Source: Methylobacterium sp. Leaf123
GTDB taxonomy: Bacteria; Pseudomonadota; Alphaproteobacteria; Rhizobiales; Beijerinckiaceae
Length of the DNA: 64,000 nucleotides
Direction of reading: 5' to 3'
NCBI RefSeq assembly: GCF_001423405.1
Contig: NZ_LMNS01000003.1
Span: 121,154 to 185,153 of the forward strand
This document shows positions 8,091 through 17,276 of this stretch, piece after piece. Each line of letters begins with the position of its first letter. Positions within the stretch are counted from its first letter, which is position 1. The notes beneath the pieces are model-generated. The model searched no databases, was not told the DNA's origin, and worked only from the letters and a program-made list of their open reading frames with translations. The translations under genes were made by a program, and so were the position numbers.

Positions 8091-8768
8091 GTGAGCGCCA
8101 TGATCCCCGAGGACGCCGCGGCGGCCAGTTACCGCCTCGTCGCCTTCGACTTCGACGGGACGCTCGCCGACACCTTTCCCTGGTTCTGCGCCAACCTCAA
8201 CGACGTAGCCGCGCGCTACCGCTTCCGCCGGGTCGCGGCGAGCGAGTCCGAACGGCTGCGGGGCTTGAGCGCCCGGGCGATCCTGAAGGATCTCGGCATT
8301 CCCGCCTGGAAGGTCCCGCTGATCGCCCGTCACATGCGTGCGCTCGCGACCCGCGACGCCCCTCAGGTGCGGCTGTTTACCGGCATTCCGGAGATGCTCG
8401 CAGGGCTCGACGCGGCGGGGTTCACGCTGGCCGTCGTGAGTTCCAACAGCGAGGCGAATGTGCGCTGCGCCCTCGGCGCGTCGGCGGGACGCATCCGGCA
8501 CTATGCCTGCGGTGCCTCACTGTTCGGCAAGGCGCGTCACCTGCGCGCGGTGGCGCGGGCGGCGGGCGTCGAACCGGCGGCCCTGCTGGCGGTGGGAGAC
8601 GAGATCCGCGACGCGGATGCGGCGGCGCAGGCGCGATGCGCCTTCGCCGCGGTGGCCTGGGGCTACAACAGCCCCGAGGCCCTGGCCAGCACGGGCCCGG
8701 CCTTCCTGTTCGCCGAGCCGGGCGACGTGGCGCGGGCCCTGGTGGGCCCGCCCGGAGGCGCTTACTGA
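8091..8768 (+). CDS. HAD-superfamily hydrolase (phosphoglycolate phosphatase-like)
   Basis: The 225-residue HAD phosphatase has all four motifs. Motif I is AFDFDGTLAD with Asp20 and Asp22. Motif II is the VVSSNSE strand. The motif III lysine is in SLFGKARHLRAV. Motif IV is VGDEIRDADAA. The helical cap between motifs I and II places it in subfamily I (Gph-like). The GTG at 8091 is the likely start; an ATG at 8100 is the alternative. The gene is convergent with bamE, and the two coding ends overlap by seven bases. The substrate is unknown. Confidence 0.87.
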   Translation: MSAMIPEDAAAASYRLVAFDFDGTLADTFPWFCANLNDVAARYRFRRVAASESERLRGLSARAILKDLGIPAWKVPLIARHMRALATRDAPQVRLFTGIPEMLAGLDAAGFTLAVVSSNSEANVRCALGASAGRIRHYACGASLFGKARHLRAVARAAGVEPAALLAVGDEIRDADAAAQARCAFAAVAWGYNSPEALASTGPAFLFAEPGDVARALVGPPGGAY

Positions 8769-9259
8769 CCGGCGCGGGCGCCGGGGACGACCGAGGCGCC
8801 GGCGCCGCTGCCGAACGGCTCGTAGCGGGTCAGGCCGCGGAAGAGCTGGCTGATGAAGGCGCGGTCGGAGCCGCTGGCCGGCGTCGTGCGCTCGATGAAG
8901 TCGAACACGCGCCCGTCCTGCAGGCCGTAGAGCGCCACGCGCTCCACCTTCATGCCCTGGTTGAAATAGACCGCCGTGACCTTCTGGTCCTCGATCTGCT
9001 CGCCCAGGAACATCACCGTGCGGCGGGTGTTCTGGCTGATATAGTACCAGGACTTGTTGCCGACCGTGGAGACGGTGGACGGGGTGCCGAGGATCTGCAG
9101 CACCTGTTCGGCACCCATGCCCGGCTTCACCGTGGCCAGGGCCGCCTGATCGATCTGATAGCCGTGGCGGATATCCTCGCCGATGCAGCCTGATACGCCG
9201 ATCGCGACGGAGCCGAGAACGGCCGCGCGGGCAAGCGACGAGACGAGACGGCGCGACAT
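8762..9259 (-). CDS. bamE: Outer membrane lipoprotein BamE (SmpA/OmlA family)
   Basis: The 165-residue lipoprotein has a type II signal peptide ending in VSGC, the lipidation cysteine. Starting at the ATG at 9259 (MSRRLVSSLARAAVLG) gives a normal signal length; an in-frame ATG at 9310 would add 17 polar residues. The SmpA/OmlA domain reads TVKPGMGAEQVLQILGTPS, then NKSWYYISQ and KVTAVYFNQGMKVERVALYG. BamE stabilises the BAM complex that inserts beta-barrel proteins; BamA itself lies at 46-49 kb. The last 40 residues are a low-complexity Gly/Ala-rich tail. It is divergent from the cytochrome chaperone gene. Confidence 0.9.
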   Translation of the reverse strand: MSRRLVSSLARAAVLGSVAIGVSGCIGEDIRHGYQIDQAALATVKPGMGAEQVLQILGTPSTVSTVGNKSWYYISQNTRRTVMFLGEQIEDQKVTAVYFNQGMKVERVALYGLQDGRVFDFIERTTPASGSDRAFISQLFRGLTRYEPFGSGAGASVVPGARAGQ

Positions 9260-9416
9260 CGGCCCCCCTGATTTCCAGTCAAAAGGGTCTTCATCCGCGG
9301 CGCGTTTCAACTCGCGCGTCTTCGGACTTGCACCCTGGTCCGCGGTTGCCGTACCGCGGGGTTATGGCTTTGACAAGGCAAGCTTGGCCACAGCGTCGGC
9401 ACATCCGGTGGAACGT

Positions 9417-9983
9417 ATGATCGCGGGCTTATTCCGCCGCGCCGACCGGCGGCGGCGGACGATTCAGTCGCTGCATCGGAAGATCGGCGAGGCCGGGCGG
9501 CGGCCGGGCCTCTATACGGTGCTCGGCGTGCCCGACACCGTGGAGGGCCGGTTCGAGGCGTTGAGCCTGCACGTGATCCTCGTGTTGCGCCGCCTCGGCC
9601 AGTTGCCGCCGCCGGCCGCGGATGTGGCGCAGGATCTGGTCGATTCCGTCTTCATGCAGCTCGATGCTTCCCTGCGGGAACTCGGCATCGGCGATATGGG
9701 TGTGCCCAAGCGCATCAAGAAGCTCGGCGCCTCGTTCTATGCCCGCGCCGGAGCCTACGGCGTAGCGCTCGATGCGGGCGACCGGGCCGGGCTGGCCGAA
9801 ACCCTTGCCCGTAACGTGCTCGACGGCGTCGAACCCGAGGCCGCCGGGCCGCTGGCCTCCTATGTCGAGGCCGCTGCCGCCGCGCTGGGGGCCCAAGATC
9901 TCGACGGCCTGCTCGGCGAGGGGCCGCGCTTCCCGGAGCCCGTCGGCGCGCCCGCGACAACCGATTCAGGAGACCATCGATGA
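9417..9983 (+). CDS. Ubiquinol-cytochrome c chaperone family protein (CBP3-like)
   Basis: The 188-residue helical protein matches the CBP3/UQCC1 family, which in mitochondria helps cytochrome b of the bc1 complex to be made and assembled. Recognisable stretches are LYTVLGVPDTVEGRFEALSL, HVILVLRRL, LVDSVFMQLDASLRELGIGD and MGVPKRIKKLGASFYARAGA. The start is the ATG at 9417 behind GGTGGA; a longer upstream frame is not family-like. Its stop overlaps the DUF177 gene by four bases (ATGA). This adjacency is common in alphaproteobacteria. The assembly role is inferred from the family. Confidence 0.87.
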   Translation: MIAGLFRRADRRRRTIQSLHRKIGEAGRRPGLYTVLGVPDTVEGRFEALSLHVILVLRRLGQLPPPAADVAQDLVDSVFMQLDASLRELGIGDMGVPKRIKKLGASFYARAGAYGVALDAGDRAGLAETLARNVLDGVEPEAAGPLASYVEAAAAALGAQDLDGLLGEGPRFPEPVGAPATTDSGDHR

Positions 9984-10498
9984 CGCCGAAGTCCGAAGGG
10001 CCGCTCTCCCGCTCCGTCAATGTCGAGCGCCTGCCCAAGGACCGCGCCGAGATCGTCGTCGAGGCGAACCCGGCCGAGTGCGAGGCGCTGGCCCGCGACT
10101 TCAAGGTCCCCGCCATCCGCGACCTCGTCGGCCGCTTCATCCTGACCGGTTCGCTGACCCGGCTGCGGGCCGAGGGCCGGGTCGAGGCCGTCGTGACCCA
10201 GGTCTGCACCGTGACGCTGGAGCCCTTCGAGGCGAAGGTCTCCGAGCCCGTCGAGGTCGATTTCACCAATGCCGACATCCTGGAGGGCACCGACGCCGAG
10301 GATGTCGATCTCCCCGACCCGATCGTGAACGGGCGCGTCGATTTCGGCCTGCTGACCGCGGAGTTCCTGGCGCTCGGCCTCGATCCCTACCCGCGCAAGC
10401 CCGGTGTCGCCTTCGATGCGGTCACGGTCGGCGAGGATCCGCTGCCGCTCTCCGATCTGGCGGCGCTGCGGGAAAAGCTCGCTCAGGACAAGGGTTGA
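9980..10498 (+). CDS. yceD: DUF177/YceD family protein
   Basis: The 172-residue protein of the DUF177 (YceD) family is linked in other bacteria and plastids to accumulation of 23S rRNA and large ribosomal subunits. The core reads RFILTGSLTRLRAEGRVEAV, then VTQVCTVTLEPFEAKVSEPV, with one cysteine where many homologues have Cys-x-x-Cys. The acidic end PDPIVNGRVDFGLLTAEFLA follows, then LGLDPYPRKPGV. Translation is coupled to the preceding gene (ATGA). In many bacteria rpmF follows, but here plsX comes next after 164 bases and no L32 frame is seen in the gap. Confidence 0.87.
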   Translation: MTPKSEGPLSRSVNVERLPKDRAEIVVEANPAECEALARDFKVPAIRDLVGRFILTGSLTRLRAEGRVEAVVTQVCTVTLEPFEAKVSEPVEVDFTNADILEGTDAEDVDLPDPIVNGRVDFGLLTAEFLALGLDPYPRKPGVAFDAVTVGEDPLPLSDLAALREKLAQDKG

Positions 10499-10504
10499 TG
10501 GACG

Positions 10505-10528
10505 GGCCCGCCAGCCCTCCGGCGGGCC
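10505..10528 (+). terminator. Hairpin between yceD and plsX
   Basis: A perfect 8-bp stem (10505-10512 with 10521-10528) with an 8-base loop starts seven bases after the yceD stop. No T-run follows directly. A possible promoter for plsX follows (TTGTTT at 10552, GTTATT at 10576, 18-base spacer). Confidence 0.45.
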
Positions 10529-10662
10529 TCATCACGACGATGGTTGAGTTTTTGTTTGCCCGGCGGGGCGCTGCCGTTATTTTGCGCCGCCGATTCCGGG
10601 GCCTGTGATGCCCCTTCACGCTCGCTGCCCGCCGGCTCACCCCGCGGCGTCCCGAAGGAACC

Positions 10663-11721
10663 ATGTCGAACCGCGTTTGCATCTCGCTCGACGCCATGGG
10701 CGGCGATCACGGCCCCACGACCGTCGTGCCCGGTGCGGCCATCGCCCGTGAGCGGCACCCCGAGCTTCACTTCATCCTGTTCGGTGACGAGACGGTGGTG
10801 CGCCCCCTCGTCGAGGCCGAGCCGCGCCTGAAGGGCGCCGTCGAGATCCGCCACACCACCGTCTCGATCGCCATGGACGACAAGCCGAGCCAGGCGGTGC
10901 GCCAGGGCCGGGGCAAGTCCTCGATGTGGCGGGCAATCCAGGCGGTGCGCGACGGCGAGGCCCAGGCCGCGGTCTCCGCCGGCAACACCGGTGCCTTGAT
11001 GGCGATGTCGAAGATCTGCCTCAAGACCATGGCTGGCATCGAGCGCCCCGCCATCGCCTGCCTGTGGCCGACGGTGCGCGGCGAGAGCGTGGTGCTCGAT
11101 GTCGGCGCCACCATCGGCACCGATGCCGAGCATCTCGTCGAGATGGCGGTGATGGGCGCGGCCATGGCCCGGATCGTCCTCGACGTCGAGCGCCCGACGG
11201 TCGGCCTGCTCAATGTCGGCACCGAGGAGATGAAGGGCAACGAGGCCGTGAAGGAGGCCGCCCGCCTCCTGCGCGAATCCGAGCTGGCCAATTTTACGTA
11301 TCACGGCTTCGTCGAGGGCACGGATCTCGGCCGTGGCACCACGGATGTCGTGGTGACGGAAGGCTTTACCGGCAACATCGCCCTCAAGACGGCCGAGGGC
11401 ACGGCCAAGCAGATCGGCTCTTATCTCAAGGCGGCGATGGGGCGGACCCTCTCGGCCAAGATCGGTTACCTGTTCGCACGCCAAGCCTTCGCGGCTCTGC
11501 GCGAGAAGATGAACCCGAGCCGGGCCAATGGCGGCGTGTTTCTCGGGTTGGAGGGCATCGTCATCAAGAGCCACGGCTCGGAGAATGCGCAAGGGTTCGC
11601 CGCCGCCGTCGATCTGGCTTACGACATGGCGCGCTATGACCTGATGCGGACGATCCGGGATATGCTGGAGCAGACGCCGGCGGTCGCCGCCGGGCTCGAA
11701 GCCGGCTTGGTCGAGAAGTGA
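10663..11721 (+). CDS. plsX: Phosphate acyltransferase PlsX
   Basis: PlsX (352 residues) converts acyl-ACP and phosphate to acyl-phosphate, the acyl donor for PlsY in phosphatidic acid synthesis, and acts at the inner face of the membrane. Signatures are [20 protein letters not shown] at the start, [19 protein letters not shown], the [20 protein letters not shown] segment, [18 protein letters not shown] and [18 protein letters not shown]. The ATG at 10663 follows GAAGGA. fabH starts 34 bases after the stop, as in most bacteria, so the two are probably one transcript. Confidence 0.95.
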   Translation: MSNRVCISLDAMGGDHGPTTVVPGAAIARERHPELHFILFGDETVVRPLVEAEPRLKGAVEIRHTTVSIAMDDKPSQAVRQGRGKSSMWRAIQAVRDGEAQAAVSAGNTGALMAMSKICLKTMAGIERPAIACLWPTVRGESVVLDVGATIGTDAEHLVEMAVMGAAMARIVLDVERPTVGLLNVGTEEMKGNEAVKEAARLLRESELANFTYHGFVEGTDLGRGTTDVVVTEGFTGNIALKTAEGTAKQIGSYLKAAMGRTLSAKIGYLFARQAFAALREKMNPSRANGGVFLGLEGIVIKSHGSENAQGFAAAVDLAYDMARYDLMRTIRDMLEQTPAVAAGLEAGLVEK

Positions 11722-11754
11722 GCCGGGCACAAAAGTGAGAAAGGGACGGATCTG

Positions 11755-12735
11755 ATGGCGCAGCGGCGCTCCGTCGTGGTCGGCTGCGGGGCGTATCTGC
11801 CCGAGACCGTCGTCACGAACACAGACCTCGCCGAACGCGGGATCGAAACCTCCGACGAGTGGATCGTCCAGCGCACCGGCATTCGCCAGCGCCACATCGC
11901 GCGCCCCGACGAGACGACGTCGGTGCTCGGCACCCGCGCGGCGCGGGCGGCCCTCGACGATGCCGGGCTCTCGCCCGCCGATATCGATTTCGTGATCTGC
12001 GCGACCTCGACGCCCGACCACACCTTTCCCTCCACCGCCACCCAGATTCAGGCGGCGCTCGGGATCGAGGGCGGCTTCGCCTTCGACCTCCAAGCGGTTT
12101 GCGCCGGCTTCGTCTATGCGGTGGCCACGGCCGATCGCTTCCTGACGACGGGCGGGGCCAAGCGCGCCCTGGTCATCGGCGCCGAGACCTTTTCGCGGCT
12201 GCTCGATTGGGAGGATCGCACCACCTGCGTGCTGTTCGGCGACGGCGCGGGCGCCATCGTGCTGGAGGCCCGCGAGGGCGAGGGCACGAGTGCCGACCGC
12301 GGCGTGTTGTCGAGCTGCCTGCGCTCGGACGGGCGCCACCGGGCCAAGCTCTATGTCGATGGCGGGCCGGGCTCGACCGGCACCACCGGCAAGCTGCGCA
12401 TGGAGGGCCGTGAGGTGTTCCGCTTCGCGGTAGGCTCGGTGACCGACGTGATCGAGGATGCCTTTCGCGCCTCCGGCACCACCGCCGACGACCTCGCGTG
12501 GTTCGTGCCGCACCAAGCCAACCGCCGGATCATCGAAGCGTCCGCCGACAAGCTCGGCATCGCCCGCGAGAAGGTGGTGCTCACCGTCGATCGGCACGGC
12601 AACACGTCCGCGGCCTCGATTCCCCTGGCGCTGGACGCCGCCCGCCGCGACGGGCGCATCCGCGAGGGCGACCTCGTGATGATCGAGGCGATCGGCGGCG
12701 GGTTCACCTGGGGCGCCGCGCTTATCCGCTGGTAG
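11755..12735 (+). CDS. fabH: 3-oxoacyl-ACP synthase III (FabH)
   Basis: FabH (326 residues) starts fatty acid synthesis by condensing acetyl-CoA with malonyl-ACP. The catalytic triad is complete: Cys116 in [15 protein letters not shown], His253 in [16 protein letters not shown] and Asn283 in [16 protein letters not shown]. The N-terminus ([20 protein letters not shown]) and C-terminus ([18 protein letters not shown]) are intact. The ATG at 11755 fits a family-length protein, with AAAGGG upstream. ihfA follows after 208 bases, which should hold a separate promoter. Confidence 0.96.
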   Translation: MAQRRSVVVGCGAYLPETVVTNTDLAERGIETSDEWIVQRTGIRQRHIARPDETTSVLGTRAARAALDDAGLSPADIDFVICATSTPDHTFPSTATQIQAALGIEGGFAFDLQAVCAGFVYAVATADRFLTTGGAKRALVIGAETFSRLLDWEDRTTCVLFGDGAGAIVLEAREGEGTSADRGVLSSCLRSDGRHRAKLYVDGGPGSTGTTGKLRMEGREVFRFAVGSVTDVIEDAFRASGTTADDLAWFVPHQANRRIIEASADKLGIAREKVVLTVDRHGNTSAASIPLALDAARRDGRIREGDLVMIEAIGGGFTWGAALIRW

Positions 12736-12943
12736 GCGAAGGGCGCCGAAGCGGGCCTGGATTCCTGTCAACCGCAAGGTTCTGTTGACCGTCGCCCTTC
12801 CGCCGATTAGCGTGTTCGATCATAGAGATACACGGCGGGATCCTGTGTCGAGGGAGCCGCACGGCGTTTGAGCGGAGGCTGCATCCGTCCGTCCTGAGAA
12901 GGATGGCATGGATGTCGAGCAACTCGGCCGGAAGGGGGAGCGG

Positions 12944-13270
12944 ATGGCGGGCAAGACGGTCACACGCGCAGATTTGAGCGAGGCCGTCTATCAGCAGGTC
13001 GGTCTGTCACGGGCCGAATCGGCCGCGCTGGTCGAGACGGTGCTCGCCGAGATCTGCACCTGTCTGTCCTCGGGTGAGACGGTGAAATTGTCCTCGTTCG
13101 GCTCCTTCGTGGTGCGCTCCAAGGGCAAGCGCATCGGCCGCAATCCGAAGACCGGCGTCGAGGTCGAGATCGAGCCGCGGCAGGTGATGGTGTTCAAGCC
13201 GTCGAACGTGCTCAAGGCCCGCATCAATGGCGGCCACGTCAACGGGCTCGACATGGATGAGGACGAGTGA
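12944..13270 (+). CDS. ihfA: Integration host factor subunit alpha
   Basis: This 108-residue member of the HU/IHF DNA-bending family pairs with IhfB and binds the minor groove at specific sites. Family marks are the [20 protein letters not shown] helices, [20 protein letters not shown] and the beta-arm [17 protein letters not shown] followed by [26 protein letters not shown] directly precedes the ATG at 12944, which I chose over the in-frame ATG at 12908. fabH before it and merR after it form a conserved alphaproteobacterial order. Confidence 0.93.
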   Translation: MAGKTVTRADLSEAVYQQVGLSRAESAALVETVLAEICTCLSSGETVKLSSFGSFVVRSKGKRIGRNPKTGVEVEIEPRQVMVFKPSNVLKARINGGHVNGLDMDEDE

Positions 13271-13323
13271 CCCGGCCAAACCGCCCCGGTCCTCTCCCGT
13301 ACAATCTGGTTTGAGGCGCTGCC

Positions 13324-13806
13324 ATGGGACTGCCGCTGGAATCGTCCGCCCTCGATTCTCCCGCCGGTGACGAGCGGAGCGAGAAGAGCCCCGGCGCCTT
13401 TCGCACCATCACCGAGGTGTCCGAGGAGCTCGGCGTGCCGCAGCACGTCCTGCGCTTCTGGGAGAGCCGGTTCAGCCAGATCAAGCCGATGAAGCGGGCG
13501 GGCGGGCGGCGCTACTACCGCCCCGACGACGTCGAACTCCTCAAGGGCGTGCGCCGGCTGCTGCACGGGCAGGGCTACACGATCCGCGGAGCGCAGCGGG
13601 TTCTCAAGGAGAACGGCGTGCGGTTCGTCCAGGCGCTCGGCCGGGGCGAGGTGGAGGTCGGCGCGCCCACCGGCATCGACCGGGACGACGAAACCGTCGA
13701 GGCCGCCGCCTCGGATCGCCGGGCGCTCGAACGGGCGCTCGCCGAGCTGCGCGCCTGCCGGGCCCTGCTCGCTGGCCTCGACGAGGCGGATCACGAGGCC
13801 GCCTGA
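13324..13806 (+). CDS. MerR-family transcriptional regulator
   Basis: The 160-residue protein carries an N-terminal MerR winged helix ([20 protein letters not shown], then [20 protein letters not shown] and [20 protein letters not shown]). It then has a short acidic linker and an Ala/Arg-rich coiled-coil-like end. There are no metal-binding cysteines in the C-terminal half, so a metal sensor is unlikely. It lies 53 bases after ihfA and is commonly found there in alphaproteobacteria, probably co-transcribed. Target genes are unknown. Confidence 0.88.
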   Translation: MGLPLESSALDSPAGDERSEKSPGAFRTITEVSEELGVPQHVLRFWESRFSQIKPMKRAGGRRYYRPDDVELLKGVRRLLHGQGYTIRGAQRVLKENGVRFVQALGRGEVEVGAPTGIDRDDETVEAAASDRRALERALAELRACRALLAGLDEADHEAA

Positions 13807-13948
13807 GACCGGGCCGCCGGCCGGCCCTGAACTCCGAAAATTCGCTTGTGCGCAAAGCATTGGCCGGCCTTGCGGATTTCGGCTCATCCCGACGCTTTTG
13901 CCGGCCGATCCGGGCTGAACTTTACCGTCGGACCGGCGTTGAGGCGCC

Positions 13949-14368
13949 ATGGCTCCCCCTCGCTCCCGGATGTCTCCGACCCAGGAACTCATCGCCCGCG
14001 TCATGCGGATCGTGCGCGCTTGCCCGGAAGCCGCCAACGAGGTTCTGGAATTGATGTTCCTCGTCAGCCAGATCGAGGCGTCGACGACCGTCGATCGGGA
14101 ATACCGGGACGCGCGGCGGGTCATCAGTCGGTTGCGGGCGCCCCTCTGGGATATGGGCCCGGCCGACCGGGAGACGCTGCTCAAGGCCGCCGACACCATC
14201 CGCCGCGCCTGCGACTTGGGCGACGGAGACATTCCGGCGGCCCCCTTCGCCGATCTCGGCGAACGCGAGCGTGTCGAGAAGGCGCTGACCCAGGCCCTCG
14301 CCGGCCATCTCGATGACGCGCAGATCGCGCGGGTGGCCGGCACGGTCGCCGCCGCGCTGCAGCACTGA
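13949..14368 (+). CDS. Conserved-looking hypothetical protein, 139 residues
   Basis: I do not recognise this protein. It is predicted all-helical and soluble, with heptad-like hydrophobic spacing (TQELIARVMRIVRACPEAAN, then EVLELMFLVSQIEASTTVD) and no signal or membrane segment. An internal ATG at 13970 could be the true start (MSPTQELIARVMRIV). It follows the MerR gene by 142 bases, with a short hairpin (13811-13827) between, and precedes a small secreted protein on the same strand. Codon use resembles its neighbours. Confidence 0.65.
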   Translation: MAPPRSRMSPTQELIARVMRIVRACPEAANEVLELMFLVSQIEASTTVDREYRDARRVISRLRAPLWDMGPADRETLLKAADTIRRACDLGDGDIPAAPFADLGERERVEKALTQALAGHLDDAQIARVAGTVAAALQH

Positions 14369-14506
14369 GCGGGCGCGGCCTTCGCCAATTTCGGGCGGCA
14401 AGATTCGAGGGAGCAAGCCTCGATGCGGGCCGGCGCCCTCCCCACATCTTCATCGGCGCCCGGCCGCCCCGCGGCGGGTCGCCCGACGACGCTCAAGGAA
14501 ACGCCG

Positions 14507-14968
14507 ATGGATCTGCCGATCACTGTCACGAGACCGATTGCAGCGCTGCCCGCCGCCTTCGCCGCGGTCTGGCTCTGCCTCGCCGGGCCCGCCCTCGCGC
14601 AGACCACCGTCACCAAGAGCGAGACTGTGCCCGCCGGCAAGCAGGCCCGCCTCGTGATCGTGCCGAACCTGAAGAAGGATTGCTCGGCCGGCCCGATGCC
14701 CGAGATCAAGGTGGTGACGCCGCCGAAATCCGGATCGCTGATCACGAAGGCCGGCAAGCTCAAGACGCCGGCCAAGTACCGCTGCCCGAACAAGGACGCC
14801 GAGGTTCAGGCGATCTTCTACCAGCCCAATAACGGCTATACGGGCGCCGACGGGGTCGTCGTCGAGATCAAGAATTCCGACGGCGAGATCGAGAAGCGCG
14901 ACATTCGCATCACCGTCGGTAAGGACGAAAAGTCCAAGGACGAGAAGAAAGGCGGCACCGATCTCTGA
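14507..14968 (+). CDS. Small secreted protein with Ig/cadherin-like fold
   Basis: The 153-residue protein has a clear Sec signal peptide (LPAAFAAVWLCLAGPALAQ). The mature part looks like a single bacterial Ig- or cadherin-like domain: MPEIKVVTPPKSGSLITKAG, then ATIFYQP-type strands (QAIFYQPNNGYTGADGVVVE) and a lysine-rich tail (KDEKSKDEKKGG). Two cysteines (in KDCSAGP and KYRCPNK) may form a disulfide in the periplasm. The ATG at 14507 follows AAGGAAA and gives a standard signal; a frame open from 14423 adds a non-signal-like leader. Function unknown; binding or structural roles are typical of such domains. Confidence 0.7.
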   Translation: MDLPITVTRPIAALPAAFAAVWLCLAGPALAQTTVTKSETVPAGKQARLVIVPNLKKDCSAGPMPEIKVVTPPKSGSLITKAGKLKTPAKYRCPNKDAEVQAIFYQPNNGYTGADGVVVEIKNSDGEIEKRDIRITVGKDEKSKDEKKGGTDL

Positions 14969-15226
14969 TCGGATAGGCTGCCTCGCACGCAAAATACCGC
15001 GCTGCAGCAATTTGACGGATTTTTGGAGACTTCCGGTTCTCGGCCGGAGGTTTCCGCCTCTGGTTCGAGGTTGGTTAAGCTCGGGCTAAATCCCGGCCAG
15101 ATTTGAGTGTGTCCCGTTTCACACGCAAGACACCCCTCCTGTGGGCGGTGCGACAAAACCCGCAATGTCAGTTGCGTTCGACCCGAGACAGGATGAAGCT
15201 GTCATCAGCCTGAAGGGGGTGTTCGA

Positions 15227-17179
15227 ATGCCGCTGCACTCGACGAACGACCTGTTCCAGAGCTTCGCTCGCGGCTATGAAGCGCGCCGCGACACGGAGAT
15301 GACGCTCTCCGAGTATCTTGAGGCGTGCCGCGACAATCCGCTGATGTACGCCTCCGCTGCTGAGCGCATTCTCGATGCGATCGGCCAGCCGGAGATGGTG
15401 GATACCGCCCGCGACGCCCGCCTGGGCCGTGTGTTCATGAACCGCACGATCCGGGTCTACCCGGCCTTTGCCGAGTTCTACGGCATGGAGGAGACGATCG
15501 AGCGGATCGTCTCGTTCTTCCGCCACGCCGCGCAGGGGTTGGAGGAGCGCAAGCAGATCCTCTACCTGCTCGGCCCCGTCGGCGGCGGCAAATCCTCGCT
15601 CGCCGAGCGCCTCAAGGCGCTGATGGAGGTCCACCCGGTCTACGTGCTGAAGGCCGGCGACGAGGTCTCCCCGGTCTTCGAGAGCCCGCTCGGCCTGTTC
15701 GATCCCGAGACCATGGGCCGCGAGATCGAGGAGCGCTTCGGCATCCCGCGCCGCCGCCTCACCGGCCTGATGAGTCCCTGGGCCCTGAAGCGCCTCGACG
15801 AGTTCGACGGCGACATCTCCCGCTTCAAGGTGATCAAGGTGCGGCCCTCGCGCCTGCGCCAGATCGCCATCGCCAAGACCGAGCCGGGCGACGAGAACAA
15901 CCAGGACATCTCCTCGCTGGTCGGCAAGGTCGATATCCGCCGCCTCGAAACCTTGTCCCAGGCCGATCCGGACGCCTATTCGTATTCGGGCGGCCTCAAC
16001 CGGGCGAACCAGGGCGTTCTCGAATTCGTCGAGATGTTCAAGGCGCCGATCAAGATGCTGCACCCCCTGCTCACGGCGACGCAGGAGGGCAACTATGTCG
16101 GCACCGAGAATATCGGCGCGATCCCCTTCACCGGTGTGATCCTGGCCCACTCGAACGAGGCCGAGTGGCAATCGTTCAAGACCAACAAGAACAACGAAGC
16201 CTTTATCGACCGTATCTACGTCATCAAGGTGCCCTACTGCCTCCGCGTCACCGAGGAGCAGCGCATCTACGAGAAGCTGATCTCGAGCTCCGAGCTCTCC
16301 AACGCCGCCTGCGCGCCGGGCACGCTGGAGATGCTGGCCCGCTTCTCGGTGCTCTCGCGGTTGCGCGAGCACGCCAATTCCAACCTGTTCTCGAAGATGC
16401 GGGTCTACGACGGCGAGAGCCTTCGCGAGGTCGATCCTCGCGCCCGCTCGATGCAGGAATACAAGGATACCGGCGGCGTCGATGAGGGCATGGACGGGAT
16501 CTCGACCCGCTTCGCCTTCAAGGTGCTGGCCGCGACCTTCAACCACGACACCACCGAGGTCTCGGCCGATCCGGTTCACCTGATGTACGTGCTGGAACAG
16601 GCGATCCGGCGCGAGCAACTGCCGCCGGAGACCGAGAAGCGCTATATCGAGTTCATCAAGACCGAGCTCGCGCCGCGCTACGCCGAGTTTATCGGCCACG
16701 AGATCCAGAAGGCCTATCTCGAATCCTACCACGATTACGGGCAGAACCTGTTCGACCGCTACATCGACTACGCGGACGCCTGGATCGAGGATCAGGACTT
16801 CAAGGACGCCGAGACCGGACAGCTCCTCAACCGTGAGCTCCTCAACCAGGAGCTGACCAAGATCGAGAAGCCGGCCGGCATCGCCAACCCGAAGGATTTC
16901 CGCAACGAAGTGGTGAAGTTCGCGCTGCGCTCTCGGGCGCAGCATGGCGGCCGCAATCCGTCCTGGACGTCCTACGAGAAGTTGCGCGAAGTGATCGAAC
17001 GGCGGATGTTCTCGCAGGTGGAGGAACTGCTGCCCGTGATCTCCTTTGGATCCAAGAAGGACAGCGACACGGAGAAGAAGCACGGCGAGTTCGTCGATCG
17101 CATGACCGATCGGGGCTACACCGAACGGCAGGTCCGGCGACTCGTGGAATGGTACATGCGGGTGAAGCAGGCGGGTTGA
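15227..17179 (+). CDS. prkA: PrkA-type serine protein kinase / AAA+ protein (YeaG family)
   Basis: The 650-residue PrkA/YeaG-family protein has an N-terminal AAA+ domain with Walker A GPVGGGKSS at residues 116-124, followed by a C-terminal kinase-related region (VVKFALRSRAQHGGRNPSWT). It is a cytosolic stress or starvation protein. Family members have been reported to act as kinase or as AAA protease-like factor. Strong family stretches are MNRTIRVYPAFAEFYGMEET, FVEMFKAPIKMLHPLLTATQ and EEQRIYEKLISSSELSNAAC. It leads a run with yeaH (98 bases on) and spoVR, the classic triad. The upstream 258 bases should hold the promoter. Confidence 0.94.
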   Translation: MPLHSTNDLFQSFARGYEARRDTEMTLSEYLEACRDNPLMYASAAERILDAIGQPEMVDTARDARLGRVFMNRTIRVYPAFAEFYGMEETIERIVSFFRHAAQGLEERKQILYLLGPVGGGKSSLAERLKALMEVHPVYVLKAGDEVSPVFESPLGLFDPETMGREIEERFGIPRRRLTGLMSPWALKRLDEFDGDISRFKVIKVRPSRLRQIAIAKTEPGDENNQDISSLVGKVDIRRLETLSQADPDAYSYSGGLNRANQGVLEFVEMFKAPIKMLHPLLTATQEGNYVGTENIGAIPFTGVILAHSNEAEWQSFKTNKNNEAFIDRIYVIKVPYCLRVTEEQRIYEKLISSSELSNAACAPGTLEMLARFSVLSRLREHANSNLFSKMRVYDGESLREVDPRARSMQEYKDTGGVDEGMDGISTRFAFKVLAATFNHDTTEVSADPVHLMYVLEQAIRREQLPPETEKRYIEFIKTELAPRYAEFIGHEIQKAYLESYHDYGQNLFDRYIDYADAWIEDQDFKDAETGQLLNRELLNQELTKIEKPAGIANPKDFRNEVVKFALRSRAQHGGRNPSWTSYEKLREVIERRMFSQVEELLPVISFGSKKDSDTEKKHGEFVDRMTDRGYTERQVRRLVEWYMRVKQAG

Positions 17180-17276
17180 GGCCAAGTCTTCTAAGGCCTT
17201 CGGCATCCGCCGCCGCACTTCCGCACCTTTGTCCCCGAGCGGGGACGTGAGACTTGAAGGCGCTGAGCGACCCCGG

